DNA of 35,878 bases from an uncultured Paracoccaceae bacterium (GTDB lineage: Bacteria > Pseudomonadota > Alphaproteobacteria > Rhizobiales > Amorphaceae): contig CAKZYH010000479.1 in assembly GCA_937884725.1 (NCBI GenBank), positions 1 through 35,878 of the forward strand. Direction: 5' to 3'. Position numbers and translations under genes: made by a program. Shown here one piece after another: positions 22,892 through 32,336 of the stretch. The notes below the pieces were generated by a model. It saw only the letters and a list, made by a program, of their open reading frames with translations, was not told where the DNA came from and did not search any database. Numbering within the stretch: position 1 is the stretch's first letter; every line of letters starts with the position of its first letter.

Positions 22892-25800
22892 ATGACAAAA
22901 GCCATGGCCGAGACGATGGCGGGCGATCAGGCCCGCGATTATTCCGACACGCTGTACCTGCCCAAAACCGACTTTCCGATGCGGGCGGGCCTGCCGAAGA
23001 AAGAGCCCGGTATTCTTGAGAGCTGGGCCAACCTTTACGACCGTTTGCGCGAGGTGTCGCAGGGTCGCGAACGGTTCATCCTCCACGACGGTCCACCCTA
23101 CGCCAACGGCAACATTCACATCGGGACGTCACTCAACAAAATCCTGAAAGACATGGTGGTGCGCTCCCACCAAATGCTCGGCTACGATGCCAACTACGTG
23201 CCGGGCTGGGACTGCCACGGCCTGCCCATCGAGTGGAAGATCGAAGAGCAGTACCGCGCCAAGGGCAAGAACAAGGACGAGGTGCCGATCAACGAGTTCC
23301 GGCGCGAATGCCGCGAGTTCGCGACCCATTGGCTGGGCGTTCAATCCAAGGAATTTCAGCGCCTTGGCGTGATCGGCGACTTTGCCGATCCGTACCTTAC
23401 GATGGCGTACGCCGCGGAAGCCCACATCGCGCGTGAGCTCATGAAGTTTGCCATGTCAGGGCAGCTTTATCGCGGCTCCAAGCCCGTGATGTGGTCGGTG
23501 GTGGAGCGGACCGCGCTCGCCGAAGCCGAGGTGGAGTATCAGGACTACCAGTCCGACACTGTCACGGTCGCGTTTGCGGTCGCCGACGTTGACGACAGCG
23601 ACCTCGAGGAGATTGGCGACCTCGCTTACTATGACGTTGAGCGCGACCCTCGCGCGCGTCGCGACCGCCTCGCACCTGGTCTAAACGAACTGCGCCGGCA
23701 GATGGATTTGGCGCGAAACGCCAGCGTTCTCATTTGGACCACCACGCCGTGGACCATCCCCGGCAACCGCGCGGTCTGCTTCTCTTCGCGGGTGGAATAT
23801 GGGCTATATGAAGTCACCGGGGTGGAGCCTCTGCCTGATGGCACCCTTCCCTGGGCCGAAGTAGGCGCGCGTTACATCATAGCTGACAGGCTGGCCGCAG
23901 AAGTTTTGGCAAGCGCACGCGCGAATGCTGAGCGCGTGAGCGATGTCGCGCCGCCGGTGCTTGCCACGTTGAAGCTCAGCCACCCGCTGTCAGCCATGGG
24001 ATATAGCTTTCCCGTCCCGACCCTTTTGGGTGAACACGTTACCGACGAGGCGGGGACTGGTTTCGTACACACCGCTCCCGGCCACGGTGTCGAGGACTTC
24101 GAAGTCTGGATGGACTTCAAGCGCGACCTGGAGGCGATGGGGATAAATCCCGCGATACCCTACACCGTCGGACCGGACGGGCGCTTCACCAACGAAGCCC
24201 CTGGGTTTGAAGGCGCACAGGTCATCACCGATGCCGGCAAGAAGGGCGATGCCAACAACGCCGTTATCAAGGCGCTGACGGAAGCTGGCGCGCTCGTCGC
24301 GCGCGGCCGGCTGAAACACACCTACCCGCACTCCTGGCGCTCCAAAAAGCCGGTGATCTTCCGCAACACGCCGCAGTGGTTCGTGTCGATGGACAACGAC
24401 CTTGGCGACGGGACGACGCTGCGCACCCGCGCCCTCAGCGCCATCGACGACACGCAGTTTGTCCCCGCGCCTGGCCAAAACCGGCTGCGCGGCATGATCG
24501 AAAACCGGCCCGACTGGGTGCTGTCGCGCCAGCGCGCGTGGGGCGTCCCGATCACCGTGTTCGTCCATAACGAGACAGGCGAAATCCTGCGCGACGAGAC
24601 CGTCAACGAGCGCATCGCCGAAGCCTTCGAGGAAGAAGGCGCAGACGCTTGGTTCGAGGACAACGCCACTGAGCGCTTCCTTGCCGGCGTTGCCGATCCC
24701 GCGGCCTACGAGAAAGTCACCGACATCTTGGATGTCTGGTTCGATTCAGGCTCTACCCACGCCTTCTGCCTCGAGCAGCGGCCTGACCTGAAGTGGCCCG
24801 CGGACGTCTACCTCGAAGGCTCGGACCAACACCGCGGCTGGTTCCACTCCTCGCTCTTGGAGAGCTGCGGGACCCGCGGCCGCGCGCCCTACGACACCGT
24901 CATCACCCACGGCTTCACCATGGCCGAGGACGGGCGCAAAATGTCCAAGTCCCTGGGCAACCAGGTGTTTCCCCAAACGATCATCGATCAATATGGAGCG
25001 GACATCCTGCGCCTTTGGGTGGCGAGCCAGGACTATACCGACGACCAGCGCATCGGCCCGGAAATCCTAAAGGGTGTGGCTGACAGCTATCGCAAGCTGC
25101 GCAACTCGCTGCGCTGGATGCTGGGCAACCTCGCGCACGACGATGGCCGGCCGCTCGACGTTGCCGACGCGCCGGAGCTTGAGCGGCTGATGCTTCACCG
25201 CCTCGCCGAGCTCGACGAGGACGTGCGCGCCGCCTACCGCCGGTTCGACTACGCGCACGTCGCGCACACGCTGATGAACTTTGCCAACATCGAGCTATCG
25301 GCGTTCTACTTCGATATCCGCAAGGACGCGCTCTACTGCGATGCCCCCTCGTCGCCCCGCCGGTTGGCGGCGCTGGCGGTGGTGCGCACGACGCTCGACG
25401 CGATGGTGCGTTGGCTGTCGCCGGTGCTGCCGTTCACGATGGAAGAGACCTGGGCAGCCGCTGGCAACACAGATTCGGTGCACCTCGAAGTGTTCGCCGA
25501 CATCGACCAAGCATGGCGCGACGATGCGCTCGCCGAACGTTGGGCCAATATCAAACGAATCCGCCGCGTGGTGACCGGCGCGTTGGAGATCGAGCGGCGC
25601 GAGAAGCGCATCGGCTCATCGCTGGAGGCGCATCCCGTCGTTGCGATCGCCGATGATGAGCTGCGGGCAATTGCTGAAAGTATCGACTTCGCGGACGTGT
25701 GCATCACCAGCCAGATCACCATCACAGCGGGCAGTGATGGCGCGTTCACGTTGCCGGACGTGCCCGGAATTGCCGTCACGGTGAACCGCGCCGAGGGCCA

Positions 25801-25912
25801 GCGCTGCGCGCGCTCGTGGCGCGTCACCCCCGACGTCGGGTCCGATCCGCGCTATCCGGATCTGTCCCCGCGTGACGCTGCCGCGATGGCCGAACTCGAC
25901 GAAGCCCATTGA
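22892..25912 (+). CDS. ileS: Isoleucyl-tRNA synthetase
   Basis: A 1006-residue class Ia synthetase that charges tRNA-Ile, with a CP1 editing domain ([16 protein letters not shown] region). [39 protein letters not shown] and [15 protein letters not shown] identify IleS specifically. KMSKS is intact (683-687). The HIGH signature reads HIGT (76-79). Near the C-terminus a zinc-type cysteine motif has decayed to RCARSW (25802-25819) with no second Cys pair, so the C-terminal zinc finger appears absent. The start is ATG 22892; ATGs at codons 5 and 9 are alternatives and no strong ribosome-binding site discriminates. Its TGA overlaps the lspA TTG start, the usual ileS-lspA coupling. Confidence 0.97.
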   Translation: MTKAMAETMAGDQARDYSDTLYLPKTDFPMRAGLPKKEPGILESWANLYDRLREVSQGRERFILHDGPPYANGNIHIGTSLNKILKDMVVRSHQMLGYDANYVPGWDCHGLPIEWKIEEQYRAKGKNKDEVPINEFRRECREFATHWLGVQSKEFQRLGVIGDFADPYLTMAYAAEAHIARELMKFAMSGQLYRGSKPVMWSVVERTALAEAEVEYQDYQSDTVTVAFAVADVDDSDLEEIGDLAYYDVERDPRARRDRLAPGLNELRRQMDLARNASVLIWTTTPWTIPGNRAVCFSSRVEYGLYEVTGVEPLPDGTLPWAEVGARYIIADRLAAEVLASARANAERVSDVAPPVLATLKLSHPLSAMGYSFPVPTLLGEHVTDEAGTGFVHTAPGHGVEDFEVWMDFKRDLEAMGINPAIPYTVGPDGRFTNEAPGFEGAQVITDAGKKGDANNAVIKALTEAGALVARGRLKHTYPHSWRSKKPVIFRNTPQWFVSMDNDLGDGTTLRTRALSAIDDTQFVPAPGQNRLRGMIENRPDWVLSRQRAWGVPITVFVHNETGEILRDETVNERIAEAFEEEGADAWFEDNATERFLAGVADPAAYEKVTDILDVWFDSGSTHAFCLEQRPDLKWPADVYLEGSDQHRGWFHSSLLESCGTRGRAPYDTVITHGFTMAEDGRKMSKSLGNQVFPQTIIDQYGADILRLWVASQDYTDDQRIGPEILKGVADSYRKLRNSLRWMLGNLAHDDGRPLDVADAPELERLMLHRLAELDEDVRAAYRRFDYAHVAHTLMNFANIELSAFYFDIRKDALYCDAPSSPRRLAALAVVRTTLDAMVRWLSPVLPFTMEETWAAAGNTDSVHLEVFADIDQAWRDDALAERWANIKRIRRVVTGALEIERREKRIGSSLEAHPVVAIADDELRAIAESIDFADVCITSQITITAGSDGAFTLPDVPGIAVTVNRAEGQRCARSWRVTPDVGSDPRYPDLSPRDAAAMAELDEAH

Positions 25913-26385
25913 TCAGCCGACGCGTTGCCATCGCGCTGGCCGGCGCGATTTTTGTCGCCGACCAAACGACCAAGCTGTGGGTGCTCCACGTGGCGGACTT
26001 GTCGGACGGCCCGATCCGTTTGGCGCCGTTCGCCGAAATCGTGCTCGTCTGGAACCGCGGGATTAGCTACGGGCTATTTCAGCAGGACGGACTCGGCCGC
26101 TGGCTGTTGGCGGGCCTGACGGCCGTCGCTGCAGTGGCGCTCTCGGTTTGGCTCTGGCGCACCACGAGGCCGACGCTTCGGCTCGCGCTCTGCCTGCTCG
26201 TGGGCGGTGCGTTCGGCAACCTGGTGGACCGCGTCGCCTACGGCGCTGTGGTCGACTTTATGCACCTCTTCGCCGGCACCTTCTCTTGGTACGTCTTCAA
26301 CATCGCCGACACCGCCATCGTTCTGGGCGTCATCGCGCTCATCATAGACAGCCTGTTTGGCAAGGAAGCTGTGGACGCGCGGTAA
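25909..26385 (+). CDS. lspA: Lipoprotein signal peptidase (signal peptidase II)
   Basis: LspA removes signal peptides from diacylglyceryl-modified prolipoproteins in the inner membrane. The 158-residue protein has four hydrophobic helices and the conserved motifs DQTTK (helix 1), [18 protein letters not shown] and FNIADTAI. The last two hold the aspartic catalytic dyad. The TTG start at 25909 overlaps the ileS stop (TTGA). The next gene encodes a predicted lipoprotein, and another lipoprotein is encoded at 32337-33176; both are potential substrates. Confidence 0.95.
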   Translation: MISRRVAIALAGAIFVADQTTKLWVLHVADLSDGPIRLAPFAEIVLVWNRGISYGLFQQDGLGRWLLAGLTAVAAVALSVWLWRTTRPTLRLALCLLVGGAFGNLVDRVAYGAVVDFMHLFAGTFSWYVFNIADTAIVLGVIALIIDSLFGKEAVDAR

Positions 26386-26540
26386 CAAGATGGAAATTCG
26401 GCAGTTGCAGTGTGGCCTACAAGTCGCACTCCCCGCACCATGTGGTGCACACAGCCGGGCGACGAGCTCGCGTAGTTGACTGGCTCTATGATCGGCGCAA
26501 TGCGTCTAAGGTGCGGTCTTGGGACCGTGAGGGGGTGCGT
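26386..26540 (+). promoter_or_regulatory. Intergenic region before the BamF-like gene
   Basis: It contains a hairpin with arms GCACCA/TGGTGC (26435-26448), a TTGACT hexamer (26476-26481) that could serve as a -35 box, and a small CGGTC/GACCG hairpin (26514-26527) just ahead of the ribosome-binding sequence. No good -10 box lies at the standard spacing, so the promoter call is tentative. Confidence 0.3.
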
Positions 26541-27248
26541 ATGATCCGCCAGACTGTGTTCGTGGCTTTGATCGCAATGGGACTCGCTGGCTGCAACACC
26601 AGCTACAACTACTTCCAGGCGGAAGTGGAAGAAGAAGAGGCTGCGCCGGGCACGCTCTTTGGGTCGATGATGAAATCGGCCGGGATGATGCCCAAGCAGA
26701 AAAGTGGCCTTGCCACGCGCCCCCGCGCACCGCTCGCCATTCCGGGCAGCACCCAACTGCCGTCCCCCGAAGAGGCGGTGTCGGCTGAGGCTGCCGTGAA
26801 CTTCCCGACCGACGATGATGATCTGCGCAAGGCGCGCCGTATTGCCGCTGCCAAGGCTGACGAGGCGGCAGCCTACGAAGCATCTGCCGGCGGCGCTCAA
26901 CTCAACCGCGTCAGCAACGCAGGCCTTCAAGCGCTAGACCCAGGCCAGGGTGTGCGCCGCAACACCGGTGGCGACGTGCAATCGGCCATGAGGTCGTCTG
27001 AGCCGACGGCTCGTCTCAACCGCAGCCAGATGCGCCTGACGCTGCCAGGTCGCAGTAAAAACAAGCTGTTGAACGACGACGGCACGGCAAAAGAGCGCAA
27101 ATATCTCGTTCAGCCGCCCGCCGAGTACCGCACTCCCTCTGAGACCGCTGCACTGCCGTCGAAGAAAGAGATCAAGAACTCAAAGTGGCTCAAAGATCGC
27201 TTGTATAAGCGTGAGGACAAGCGTCCCGCTCGCATGATCAAAGAGTGA
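26541..27248 (+). CDS. Predicted lipoprotein, DUF3035/BamF-like
   Basis: A 235-residue lipoprotein. A short signal sequence ends in the lipobox LAGC, with Cys18 as the lipidated residue. The mature part is polar and probably partly disordered: an acidic run EVEEEEAAP, then TRPRAPLAIPGSTQLPSPEEA, then charged helices and a basic tail. The RAPLAIP...LPSP segment and the position behind lspA and ahead of M16 peptidases resemble DUF3035, called BamF in the alphaproteobacterial outer-membrane assembly complex. The match is partial, so this is a moderate call. ATG 26541 is preceded by GAGGGGG. The frame is open much further upstream, but only this start yields the lipobox signal. Confidence 0.75.
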   Translation: MIRQTVFVALIAMGLAGCNTSYNYFQAEVEEEEAAPGTLFGSMMKSAGMMPKQKSGLATRPRAPLAIPGSTQLPSPEEAVSAEAAVNFPTDDDDLRKARRIAAAKADEAAAYEASAGGAQLNRVSNAGLQALDPGQGVRRNTGGDVQSAMRSSEPTARLNRSQMRLTLPGRSKNKLLNDDGTAKERKYLVQPPAEYRTPSETAALPSKKEIKNSKWLKDRLYKREDKRPARMIKE

Positions 27249-27323
27249 TAGCGCTTACGAAATGGTCAGTGGAGGGCGCGCGCCTGACCGCCTAGATAGG
27301 GAGGACCGAACGGGAGAGCCCAT

Positions 27324-28715
27324 TTGTCCCCTCTGCACAAAGCCCTTTTATCGAGTGTACTGGCCGTGAGCCTTGCTGCCGCCCCGGCCGCCATCTCTGC
27401 CAACGAACTGTCTGAACCCATCGATCTTGGCACGCTGACGCTCGCGCCCGACGCGCAATACGTCCAGCTGTCCAACGGCATGGACGTCGTCATCATTCCT
27501 GACCGGCGGGCACCGATCGTGACCCACATGGTGTGGTATCGCGTAGGTTCGGCGGACGAACCGCCCGGCAAGTCAGGCATCGCCCACTACCTTGAGCACC
27601 TGATGTTCAAGGGCACCGAGAACCACCCGGGCGACATGTTCTCCACGACGATCGCCCGCCTCGGCGGACGCGAAAACGCGTTCACCTCCAACGACTACAC
27701 TGCCTACTTCCAGCAGGTCGCCAAAGAGCAACTACCGACGATGATGCGCTTTGAGGCCGACCGCATGAAGGGCCTCGTCCTGTCTGAGGAGGTTTCCGCG
27801 CCCGAGCTCAACGTGGTGCTGGAAGAGCGCAGGCAGCGGGTGGAAACAAGGCCGGGCGCTGAGCTTGCCGAAGCGCTGGACGCCGCGCTCTTCACCAACC
27901 ATCCCTACGGCGATCCTGTGATCGGTTGGCCCCACGAGGTCGCCGCCCTCACCTATCAGGACGCGCTCGACTTTTACCGCGACCACTACCGCCCGAAGAA
28001 CGCGATCCTGGTCGTGGCGGGCGACGTGGACGTTGCTGAAATCACCGCACTCGCGGAAGAGATTTACGGCTCCATCCCGGATGAGGGTGCAGCACCGGTG
28101 CGTGAGCGCCCGCCGATCATGCCGATCCGGGCGAAGCGGACCGTGGAGCTGACAGACGAGCGGGTGCGCGAGCCATACACTCAAGAAAGCTGGCTCGTGC
28201 CGAGCTACACCACCGCCGAGGACGGTGTGGCCGAGGCCATCGATCTCCTCGCCGAGGTGCTCGGCGGCGGCAACACCAGCCGACTTTACACAAAGCTCGT
28301 CCGTGAAGAGGGAATCGCAACCTCGGCCGGCGCCTACTATCAATCGACTGCATTCGATGACACCCGCTTTGTGGCCTACGCGGTGCCCCAAGACGGTGTC
28401 GCGCTGCAGGACCTTGAGGCGCGCATCGCCGAGGTGATCGGCGAGATCGCGACCGACGGCATCACCGAGCTTGAGCTGCGCCGGGCAAAAACCAACACGC
28501 TATCAGCCGCAGTGTTTGCGCAGGACAGCCAGTCCACGATGGCGCGGATGTTTGGCGCGGGCCTGACCACGGGCTCCACCGTTGAAGACATCCAGAACTG
28601 GCCTGCCGGCATCGCCGCGGTCACCGAAGAAGACGTTCAAGAGGCTGCCAAAGCGCTGCTGGCGGGTCAGCCGAGCGTGACCGCGCGCCTTCTTGCGCCC
28701 GCCACCGCGGAGTAA
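27324..28715 (+). CDS. Exported M16 zinc metallopeptidase (catalytic subunit)
   Basis: A 463-residue M16 peptidase with an N-terminal signal peptide (LLSSVLAVSLAAAPAAISANE, cleavage near residue 26), so it acts in the periplasm. The zinc motif HYLEH (H88, E91, H92) and following LMFKGT are intact. The downstream glutamate lies in the APELNVVLEERRQRVETRPG stretch. The C-terminal domain has LVREEGIATSAGAYY, the position that normally carries the substrate-binding Arg/Tyr pair. The TTG start at 27324 follows GGGAGAG. The next gene, six bases on, encodes a non-catalytic M16 paralogue, so the two probably form a heterodimer analogous to mitochondrial processing peptidase beta/alpha. Confidence 0.93.
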   Translation: MSPLHKALLSSVLAVSLAAAPAAISANELSEPIDLGTLTLAPDAQYVQLSNGMDVVIIPDRRAPIVTHMVWYRVGSADEPPGKSGIAHYLEHLMFKGTENHPGDMFSTTIARLGGRENAFTSNDYTAYFQQVAKEQLPTMMRFEADRMKGLVLSEEVSAPELNVVLEERRQRVETRPGAELAEALDAALFTNHPYGDPVIGWPHEVAALTYQDALDFYRDHYRPKNAILVVAGDVDVAEITALAEEIYGSIPDEGAAPVRERPPIMPIRAKRTVELTDERVREPYTQESWLVPSYTTAEDGVAEAIDLLAEVLGGGNTSRLYTKLVREEGIATSAGAYYQSTAFDDTRFVAYAVPQDGVALQDLEARIAEVIGEIATDGITELELRRAKTNTLSAAVFAQDSQSTMARMFGAGLTTGSTVEDIQNWPAGIAAVTEEDVQEAAKALLAGQPSVTARLLAPATAE

Positions 28716-28721
28716 TCTGAT

Positions 28722-30020
28722 ATGAAAATGTTGTTTGCCGCTGTTTTCGCGGTCGCGCTGTCTTTTGGGAGTGCCCAGGCCATCGATATCGAGAAGGTTG
28801 TCTCCCCGGGCGGCGTGACCGCATGGCTCGTCTCGGACGATACCGTGCCGCTTGTCGCGGTCGACATCGCCTTTGAGCGGGCAGGATCCATCCAGGATCC
28901 GGAGGGAAAGGCCGGCCTCGTCAACCTGTTGGCCTCGACCATTGATGAAGGCGCTGGCGATCTCGACAGCGTCGGCTTTCAAACCGCGCTGAAGGACAAC
29001 GCGGTGCGGCTCAGCTTCGACGGAAGCCGCGACCACCTTTACGGCAACATCCGCACTGTCAGCACCAGCGTGGAAGAAGGCTTCGACCTTTTGCGCCTCG
29101 CGCTGACGGACCCGCGTTACGACGCCGAAGCGGTCGAGCGCATTCGCCGCCAGATTGTCTCGGGTCTTCGCCGCGAGGAAAACGACCCTAACGCCATCGT
29201 CGGCAAGCTCTGGTCGCGGACCGTGTTCCCCGATCACCCCTACGGCACGCCGAGCAATGGCACCGAGGAGACCGTCTCGTCGGTCACGCCTGAGGACCTG
29301 CGCGCCGCCCATGACAACCTGATCGCCCGCGACAACCTTTATGTGGCTGTCGTCGGCGCCATCGATGCCGAGACTTTGGCACCACTGCTTGACCGTGCGT
29401 TCGGTGATCTGCCCGCCAAAGCGACGCTCAAGTCGGTGCCGGACGTGCAGCCCGCCATGGGGCTGACAGTGCGCCAGGAGGTGTCGACACCTCAAACCGC
29501 GATCCGCTTTGGTGGACCAGGTCTTGAGCGTGAGGATGAGGACTTCATCCCCGCCTTCGTCATGAACCACATTCTGGGCGGTAGCGCGTTCTCGTCCTGG
29601 TTGTTTGAGGAAGTGCGCGAAAAGCGCGGCCTCGCCTACTCCGTGTATAGCTACATGGCGCCGTTCGAGCACGCCGCGGTCTATGGCGGCGGCACCGCGA
29701 CCCGCAACGATCAGGCCGATCAGGCGATTGAGGTGATCCTTGCGCAGCTGAACCGCATGGCCACCGACGGCCCTACCGAAGAGCAGCTCGCGGACGCCAA
29801 AGCGTACCTCACCGGCTCTTACGCGCTGCGGTTTGGAACGTCGGGTTCCATCGCACGCCAGCTTCTGTTCCTGCAGATGGAAGAGCTTGGGATGGAGTAT
29901 ATTGAGGAGCGCAACGGCCTCATCGAGGCTGTCACGCTGGACGACGTTCGCCGTGCGGCGAGCCGGATTTTTGGCAACGGTCAACCCACAGTCGCCATTG
30001 CGGGCGGCGTGTCCGGCTAG
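28722..30020 (+). CDS. Exported M16 family protein lacking the zinc site (partner subunit)
   Basis: A 432-residue M16 homologue with a clear signal peptide (MLFAAVFAVALSFGSAQA, cleavage near residue 20). The position of the HxxEH motif reads LVNLLASTIDEGAG, so the zinc ligands and catalytic Glu are missing. The C-terminal domain retains EVREKRGLAYSVYSY with the Arg/Tyr residues used for substrate binding. This pattern matches the non-catalytic partner of M16B heterodimers. It starts six bases after the catalytic M16 gene, which supports a stoichiometric complex. The substrate is unknown; periplasmic peptides or misfolded outer-membrane proteins are guesses from context. Confidence 0.93.
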   Translation: MKMLFAAVFAVALSFGSAQAIDIEKVVSPGGVTAWLVSDDTVPLVAVDIAFERAGSIQDPEGKAGLVNLLASTIDEGAGDLDSVGFQTALKDNAVRLSFDGSRDHLYGNIRTVSTSVEEGFDLLRLALTDPRYDAEAVERIRRQIVSGLRREENDPNAIVGKLWSRTVFPDHPYGTPSNGTEETVSSVTPEDLRAAHDNLIARDNLYVAVVGAIDAETLAPLLDRAFGDLPAKATLKSVPDVQPAMGLTVRQEVSTPQTAIRFGGPGLEREDEDFIPAFVMNHILGGSAFSSWLFEEVREKRGLAYSVYSYMAPFEHAAVYGGGTATRNDQADQAIEVILAQLNRMATDGPTEEQLADAKAYLTGSYALRFGTSGSIARQLLFLQMEELGMEYIEERNGLIEAVTLDDVRRAASRIFGNGQPTVAIAGGVSG

Positions 30021-30060
30021 GCCACACCTGCCTTTTGCAACTGCGGCACTTTGTGTTGGC

Positions 30061-30100
30061 GGCCCTGTGACTTAGAATAGTGTCAGAGAGTCACCGGGCC
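30061..30100 (+). promoter_or_regulatory. Long inverted repeat just upstream of ydcH-purEK
   Basis: Twelve-base arms GGCCCTGTGACT (30061-30072) and AGTCACCGGGCC (30089-30100) pair with a single mismatch around a 16-base loop, ending 8 bases before the ydcH ATG. It lacks a T-run, so it is a poor terminator for the M16 genes. It occupies the place of the ribosome-binding site and could restrict ydcH translation or serve as an operator. Confidence 0.5.
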
Positions 30101-30108
30101 GCGGCACA

Positions 30109-30315
30109 ATGAACGAGAACAACCCCGACGAGCTGCGCGAGCGGCTCGAACGGCTTCGCGAAGAGCACCGGGAAATGGATAAGACGGTGGAAGAGCTGGA
30201 AAGCGCGCCGGTGCCTGACCTTCTGCAAATCCGTCGTCTCAAAAAGCGAAAACTCGCGCTGAAGGACGAAATCCGCACGCTCTCTGCCATGGCGCTACCG
30301 GACATCATCGCGTGA
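30109..30315 (+). CDS. YdcH family protein (DUF465)
   Basis: A 68-residue coiled-coil-like protein of the YdcH/DUF465 family, common in Proteobacteria and without known function. It is almost entirely charged helix: heptad-like [20 protein letters not shown], then the family signature [18 protein letters not shown] near the C-terminus. No Shine-Dalgarno sequence is visible ahead of ATG 30109. Instead a hairpin (30061-30100) lies there. Its TGA overlaps the purE GTG (GTGA), so it leads a ydcH-purE-purK unit in which every junction is a 4-base overlap. Confidence 0.92.
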   Translation: MNENNPDELRERLERLREEHREMDKTVEELESAPVPDLLQIRRLKKRKLALKDEIRTLSAMALPDIIA

Positions 30316-30797
30316 CCCCACCAGCCGTTGCGATCATTATGGGCAGTCAGTCGGATTGGCCCACGATGTCGGGCGCAGCGGAGACGCTCGACGAACTCTC
30401 CACGGCATACGAAGCGCGCATCGTGTCGGCACATCGCACGCCCTCCCGCCTTTACGATTTCGCCCAAGGCGCTGCTGGTGCCGGGACGAAGGTAATCATC
30501 GCCGGGGCCGGGGGCGCGGCACATCTGCCTGGAATGGTGGCGGCGATGACAACGCTCCCGGTGTTCGGCGTACCAGTGGAAAGCAAGGCGCTGTCTGGGT
30601 GGGACAGCCTTTTGTCGATTGTGCAAATGCCGGCAGGTGTTCCCGTCGGCACGCTCGCCATCGGCCGTGCAGGGGCTGTGAACGCTGCACTTTTGGCTGC
30701 CTCGGTGCTGGCCCTGTCCGATGAGGCCCTTGCGGAGCGTCTCGCGGCATGGCGCCAGGCCCGCACGGATGCTGTTGGCGAAAGCCCCGTCGCGTGA
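30312..30797 (+). CDS. purE: N5-carboxyaminoimidazole ribonucleotide mutase PurE
   Basis: Class I PurE converts N5-CAIR to CAIR in purine synthesis, acting with PurK. The 161-residue protein shows [11 protein letters not shown] (substrate phosphate loop, about 9-19), the catalytic SAHRTP (about 39-44), [15 protein letters not shown] and GVPVES. The GTG start at 30312 overlaps the ydcH TGA, and its own TGA overlaps the purK GTG. The presence of the adjacent purK supports the bacterial two-enzyme route rather than the class II, AIR-carboxylase type. Confidence 0.97.
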   Translation: MTPPAVAIIMGSQSDWPTMSGAAETLDELSTAYEARIVSAHRTPSRLYDFAQGAAGAGTKVIIAGAGGAAHLPGMVAAMTTLPVFGVPVESKALSGWDSLLSIVQMPAGVPVGTLAIGRAGAVNAALLAASVLALSDEALAERLAAWRQARTDAVGESPVA

Positions 30798-31849
30798 AGC
30801 TTTCTCCCAACGACACCATCGGCATTATTGGCGGCGGGCAGCTTGGCCGCATGCTGGCGCTGGCGGCGGCGCCTTTGGGGCTAAAGTGCCATGTACTCGA
30901 CCCGGACTCTAACGCGCCGGCGATGCAAGTCTGCGCCGAGCGAACAGTCGCAGCGTACTCCGACAAAGCCGCGCTGGCCGACATGGCAAGCCGGGTCGCG
31001 GTGGTGACCTACGAGTTCGAGAACGTTGATTTTGAGGCGGCGTCAGCGCTGCCCCTCGTCCGTCCGGGTCCCCGCGCGCTGGAGGTGAGCCAAGACCGCT
31101 GGATCGAAAAGCGCTTCCTTGCCGAATGCGGTTGCCCGACGGCGAACACCATGCCGGTCGCAACGCCCGAGGCGGCGGCGCTGGCGTTTAAATCGTTCGG
31201 CGGCGGAGGAGCGATCCTGAAAACCCGGCGGCTCGGCTACGACGGTAAAGGCCAGCATCGGCTGGAGCCGGGCGATGATGCGGCGGCGGCATTCACCGCG
31301 CTTGGCGGCGTACCCTGCGTCTTGGAAAGCGTTGTGCCGTTTGCCTTTGAAGTGTCCACCGTCATCGCGCGCGCCGTCGATGGCAGTGTGAAGGCCTACG
31401 AGTGCCCGCAAAACACCCACGCTGGCGGGATCTTGCGGACCTCTCAGGTGCCAAGCCCGCTACCAGACGATACCGCGACGACGCTACAGGCGCAGGCCGC
31501 GCAGGTGGCAGAAGCACTCGACTATGTGGGCGTTCTCGCCATTGAGTGGTTTGTGCTGCCAGACGGCTCCTGCCTCGCCAACGAGATGGCGCCACGGGTC
31601 CATAACTCCGGCCATTGGACGCAGGAGGGCGCGTTCGCAAGCCAGTTCGAGAACCACATGCGCGCCGTTGCCGGCTGGACGCTGGCGCCGACGCACACCA
31701 TCGCGCCGGTGCGGATGGAAAACTTGATCGGCGATGACGTTGAGCGGTGGCGAAGCGCCGTTGACGGCGGCAGCAGCCGTCTCCACTTGTATGGTAAGGC
31801 CGAAACGCGGCCTGGGCGGAAAATGGGACACATCAACCACGTGGGCTGA
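30794..31849 (+). CDS. purK: N5-carboxyaminoimidazole ribonucleotide synthase PurK
   Basis: PurK is the ATP-grasp enzyme that makes N5-CAIR from AIR, bicarbonate and ATP. At 351 residues it has normal length. It shows [17 protein letters not shown] at the N-terminus, [22 protein letters not shown] in the ATP-binding domain, ENTH-like [10 protein letters not shown], and [26 protein letters not shown] near the C-terminal active site. The GTG start at 30794 gives the standard N-terminus and overlaps purE by four bases. The frame extends to 30749 inside purE without merit. Confidence 0.97.
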   Translation: MKLSPNDTIGIIGGGQLGRMLALAAAPLGLKCHVLDPDSNAPAMQVCAERTVAAYSDKAALADMASRVAVVTYEFENVDFEAASALPLVRPGPRALEVSQDRWIEKRFLAECGCPTANTMPVATPEAAALAFKSFGGGGAILKTRRLGYDGKGQHRLEPGDDAAAAFTALGGVPCVLESVVPFAFEVSTVIARAVDGSVKAYECPQNTHAGGILRTSQVPSPLPDDTATTLQAQAAQVAEALDYVGVLAIEWFVLPDGSCLANEMAPRVHNSGHWTQEGAFASQFENHMRAVAGWTLAPTHTIAPVRMENLIGDDVERWRSAVDGGSSRLHLYGKAETRPGRKMGHINHVG

Positions 31850-31920
31850 CCGGTTTTCACCGACCACTGCACACTAAGGTTGTGAATCATGGCCGCGGTT
31901 TAGGCCCGGTCGGGATGGAC

Positions 31921-31941
31921 GTAGCAGCGTGCGGCTGCTAC
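31921..31941 (+). terminator. Perfect hairpin downstream of purK (terminator or leader element)
   Basis: Eight-base arms GTAGCAGC and GCTGCTAC pair perfectly around a 5-base loop, 71 bases after the purK stop. The following sequence CTGTGCTTATT is only moderately T-rich. It is either a weak purK terminator or the first stem of the rpsU leader. Confidence 0.4.
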
Positions 31942-31953
31942 CTGTGCTTATTC

Positions 31954-32054
31954 GCGCAGTAACGCTGATTGGCTCGGCTCCGTGAGGAAGCCGGTCGGCG
32001 TGCTGCGCTTTAGGATTTGGGACACGGCGTGATGGTGCTGCGGTAAGGCACCGT
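31954..32054 (+). promoter_or_regulatory. Structured leader upstream of rpsU
   Basis: Two stem-loops follow the purK-side hairpin. The first (31954-32008) has basal arms GCGCAG/CTGCGC, a middle helix pairing GCTGAT with GTCGGC through two G-U pairs, and an apical GGCTCC/GGAAGCC stem with one bulge capped by a GTGA (GNRA-type) loop. The second (32032-32054) has arms ATGGTGC/GCACCGT with one wobble. The rpsU ribosome-binding site AAAGGA follows directly. The G-U-rich pairing points to RNA rather than DNA function. It could be an rpsU 5' regulatory leader or a separate small RNA. I recognise no named family. Confidence 0.45.
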
Positions 32055-32075
32055 GAAGGCAAAGGAAACGGACTG

Positions 32076-32300
32076 TTGCAAGTACTCGTTCGAGACAACA
32101 ACGTTGATCAGGCGCTGAAAGCGCTGAAGAAGAAGATGCAACGCGAAGGCATTTTCCGCGAAATGAAAATGCGCAACCACTATGAAAAGCCGTCCGAGCG
32201 GAAGGCCCGCGAGAAGGCGGAAGCTGTCCGCCGCGCGCGCAAATTGGCCCGCAAACGCGCCCAGCGCGAAGGGTTGATCCCCGGCAAGAAGCGCGGCTAA
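32076..32300 (+). CDS. rpsU: Small ribosomal subunit protein bS21
   Basis: bS21 is a short, basic protein of the 30S platform that takes part in translation initiation. The 74-residue product begins [25 protein letters not shown] and ends in a lysine/arginine-rich helix, exactly as in alphaproteobacterial S21. The start is TTG at 32076, with AAAGGA about 9 bases upstream. No ATG or GTG could supply the conserved N-terminus, so the weak start codon is real and may limit or regulate synthesis. A long structured leader lies upstream. Confidence 0.97.
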   Translation: MQVLVRDNNVDQALKALKKKMQREGIFREMKMRNHYEKPSERKAREKAEAVRRARKLARKRAQREGLIPGKKRG

Positions 32301-32336
32301 CGTTCCTTAGTCCACCACGTTTTGTTGGAGCGGCTG

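Noticed and set aside
22147-22905. Minus-strand frame of 252 codons opposing the peroxiredoxin gene
   Set aside because: Shadow of the peroxiredoxin, which has the PGAFTPTC motif and a good ribosome-binding site.
28503-29984. A 493-codon minus-strand frame antisense to the second M16 gene
   Set aside because: No recognisable motif or ribosome-binding site. The plus-strand M16 protein with signal peptide and conserved C-terminal domain explains the region.
28722-30020. Second M16 gene as a pseudogene
   Set aside because: Only the zinc site is missing. Length, signal peptide and C-terminal domain are intact, matching known non-catalytic partner subunits.
31850-32075. 6S RNA between purK and rpsU
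   Set aside because: The length would suit it, but I could not build the single long interrupted hairpin with a central bubble. Left as an unassigned structured leader.
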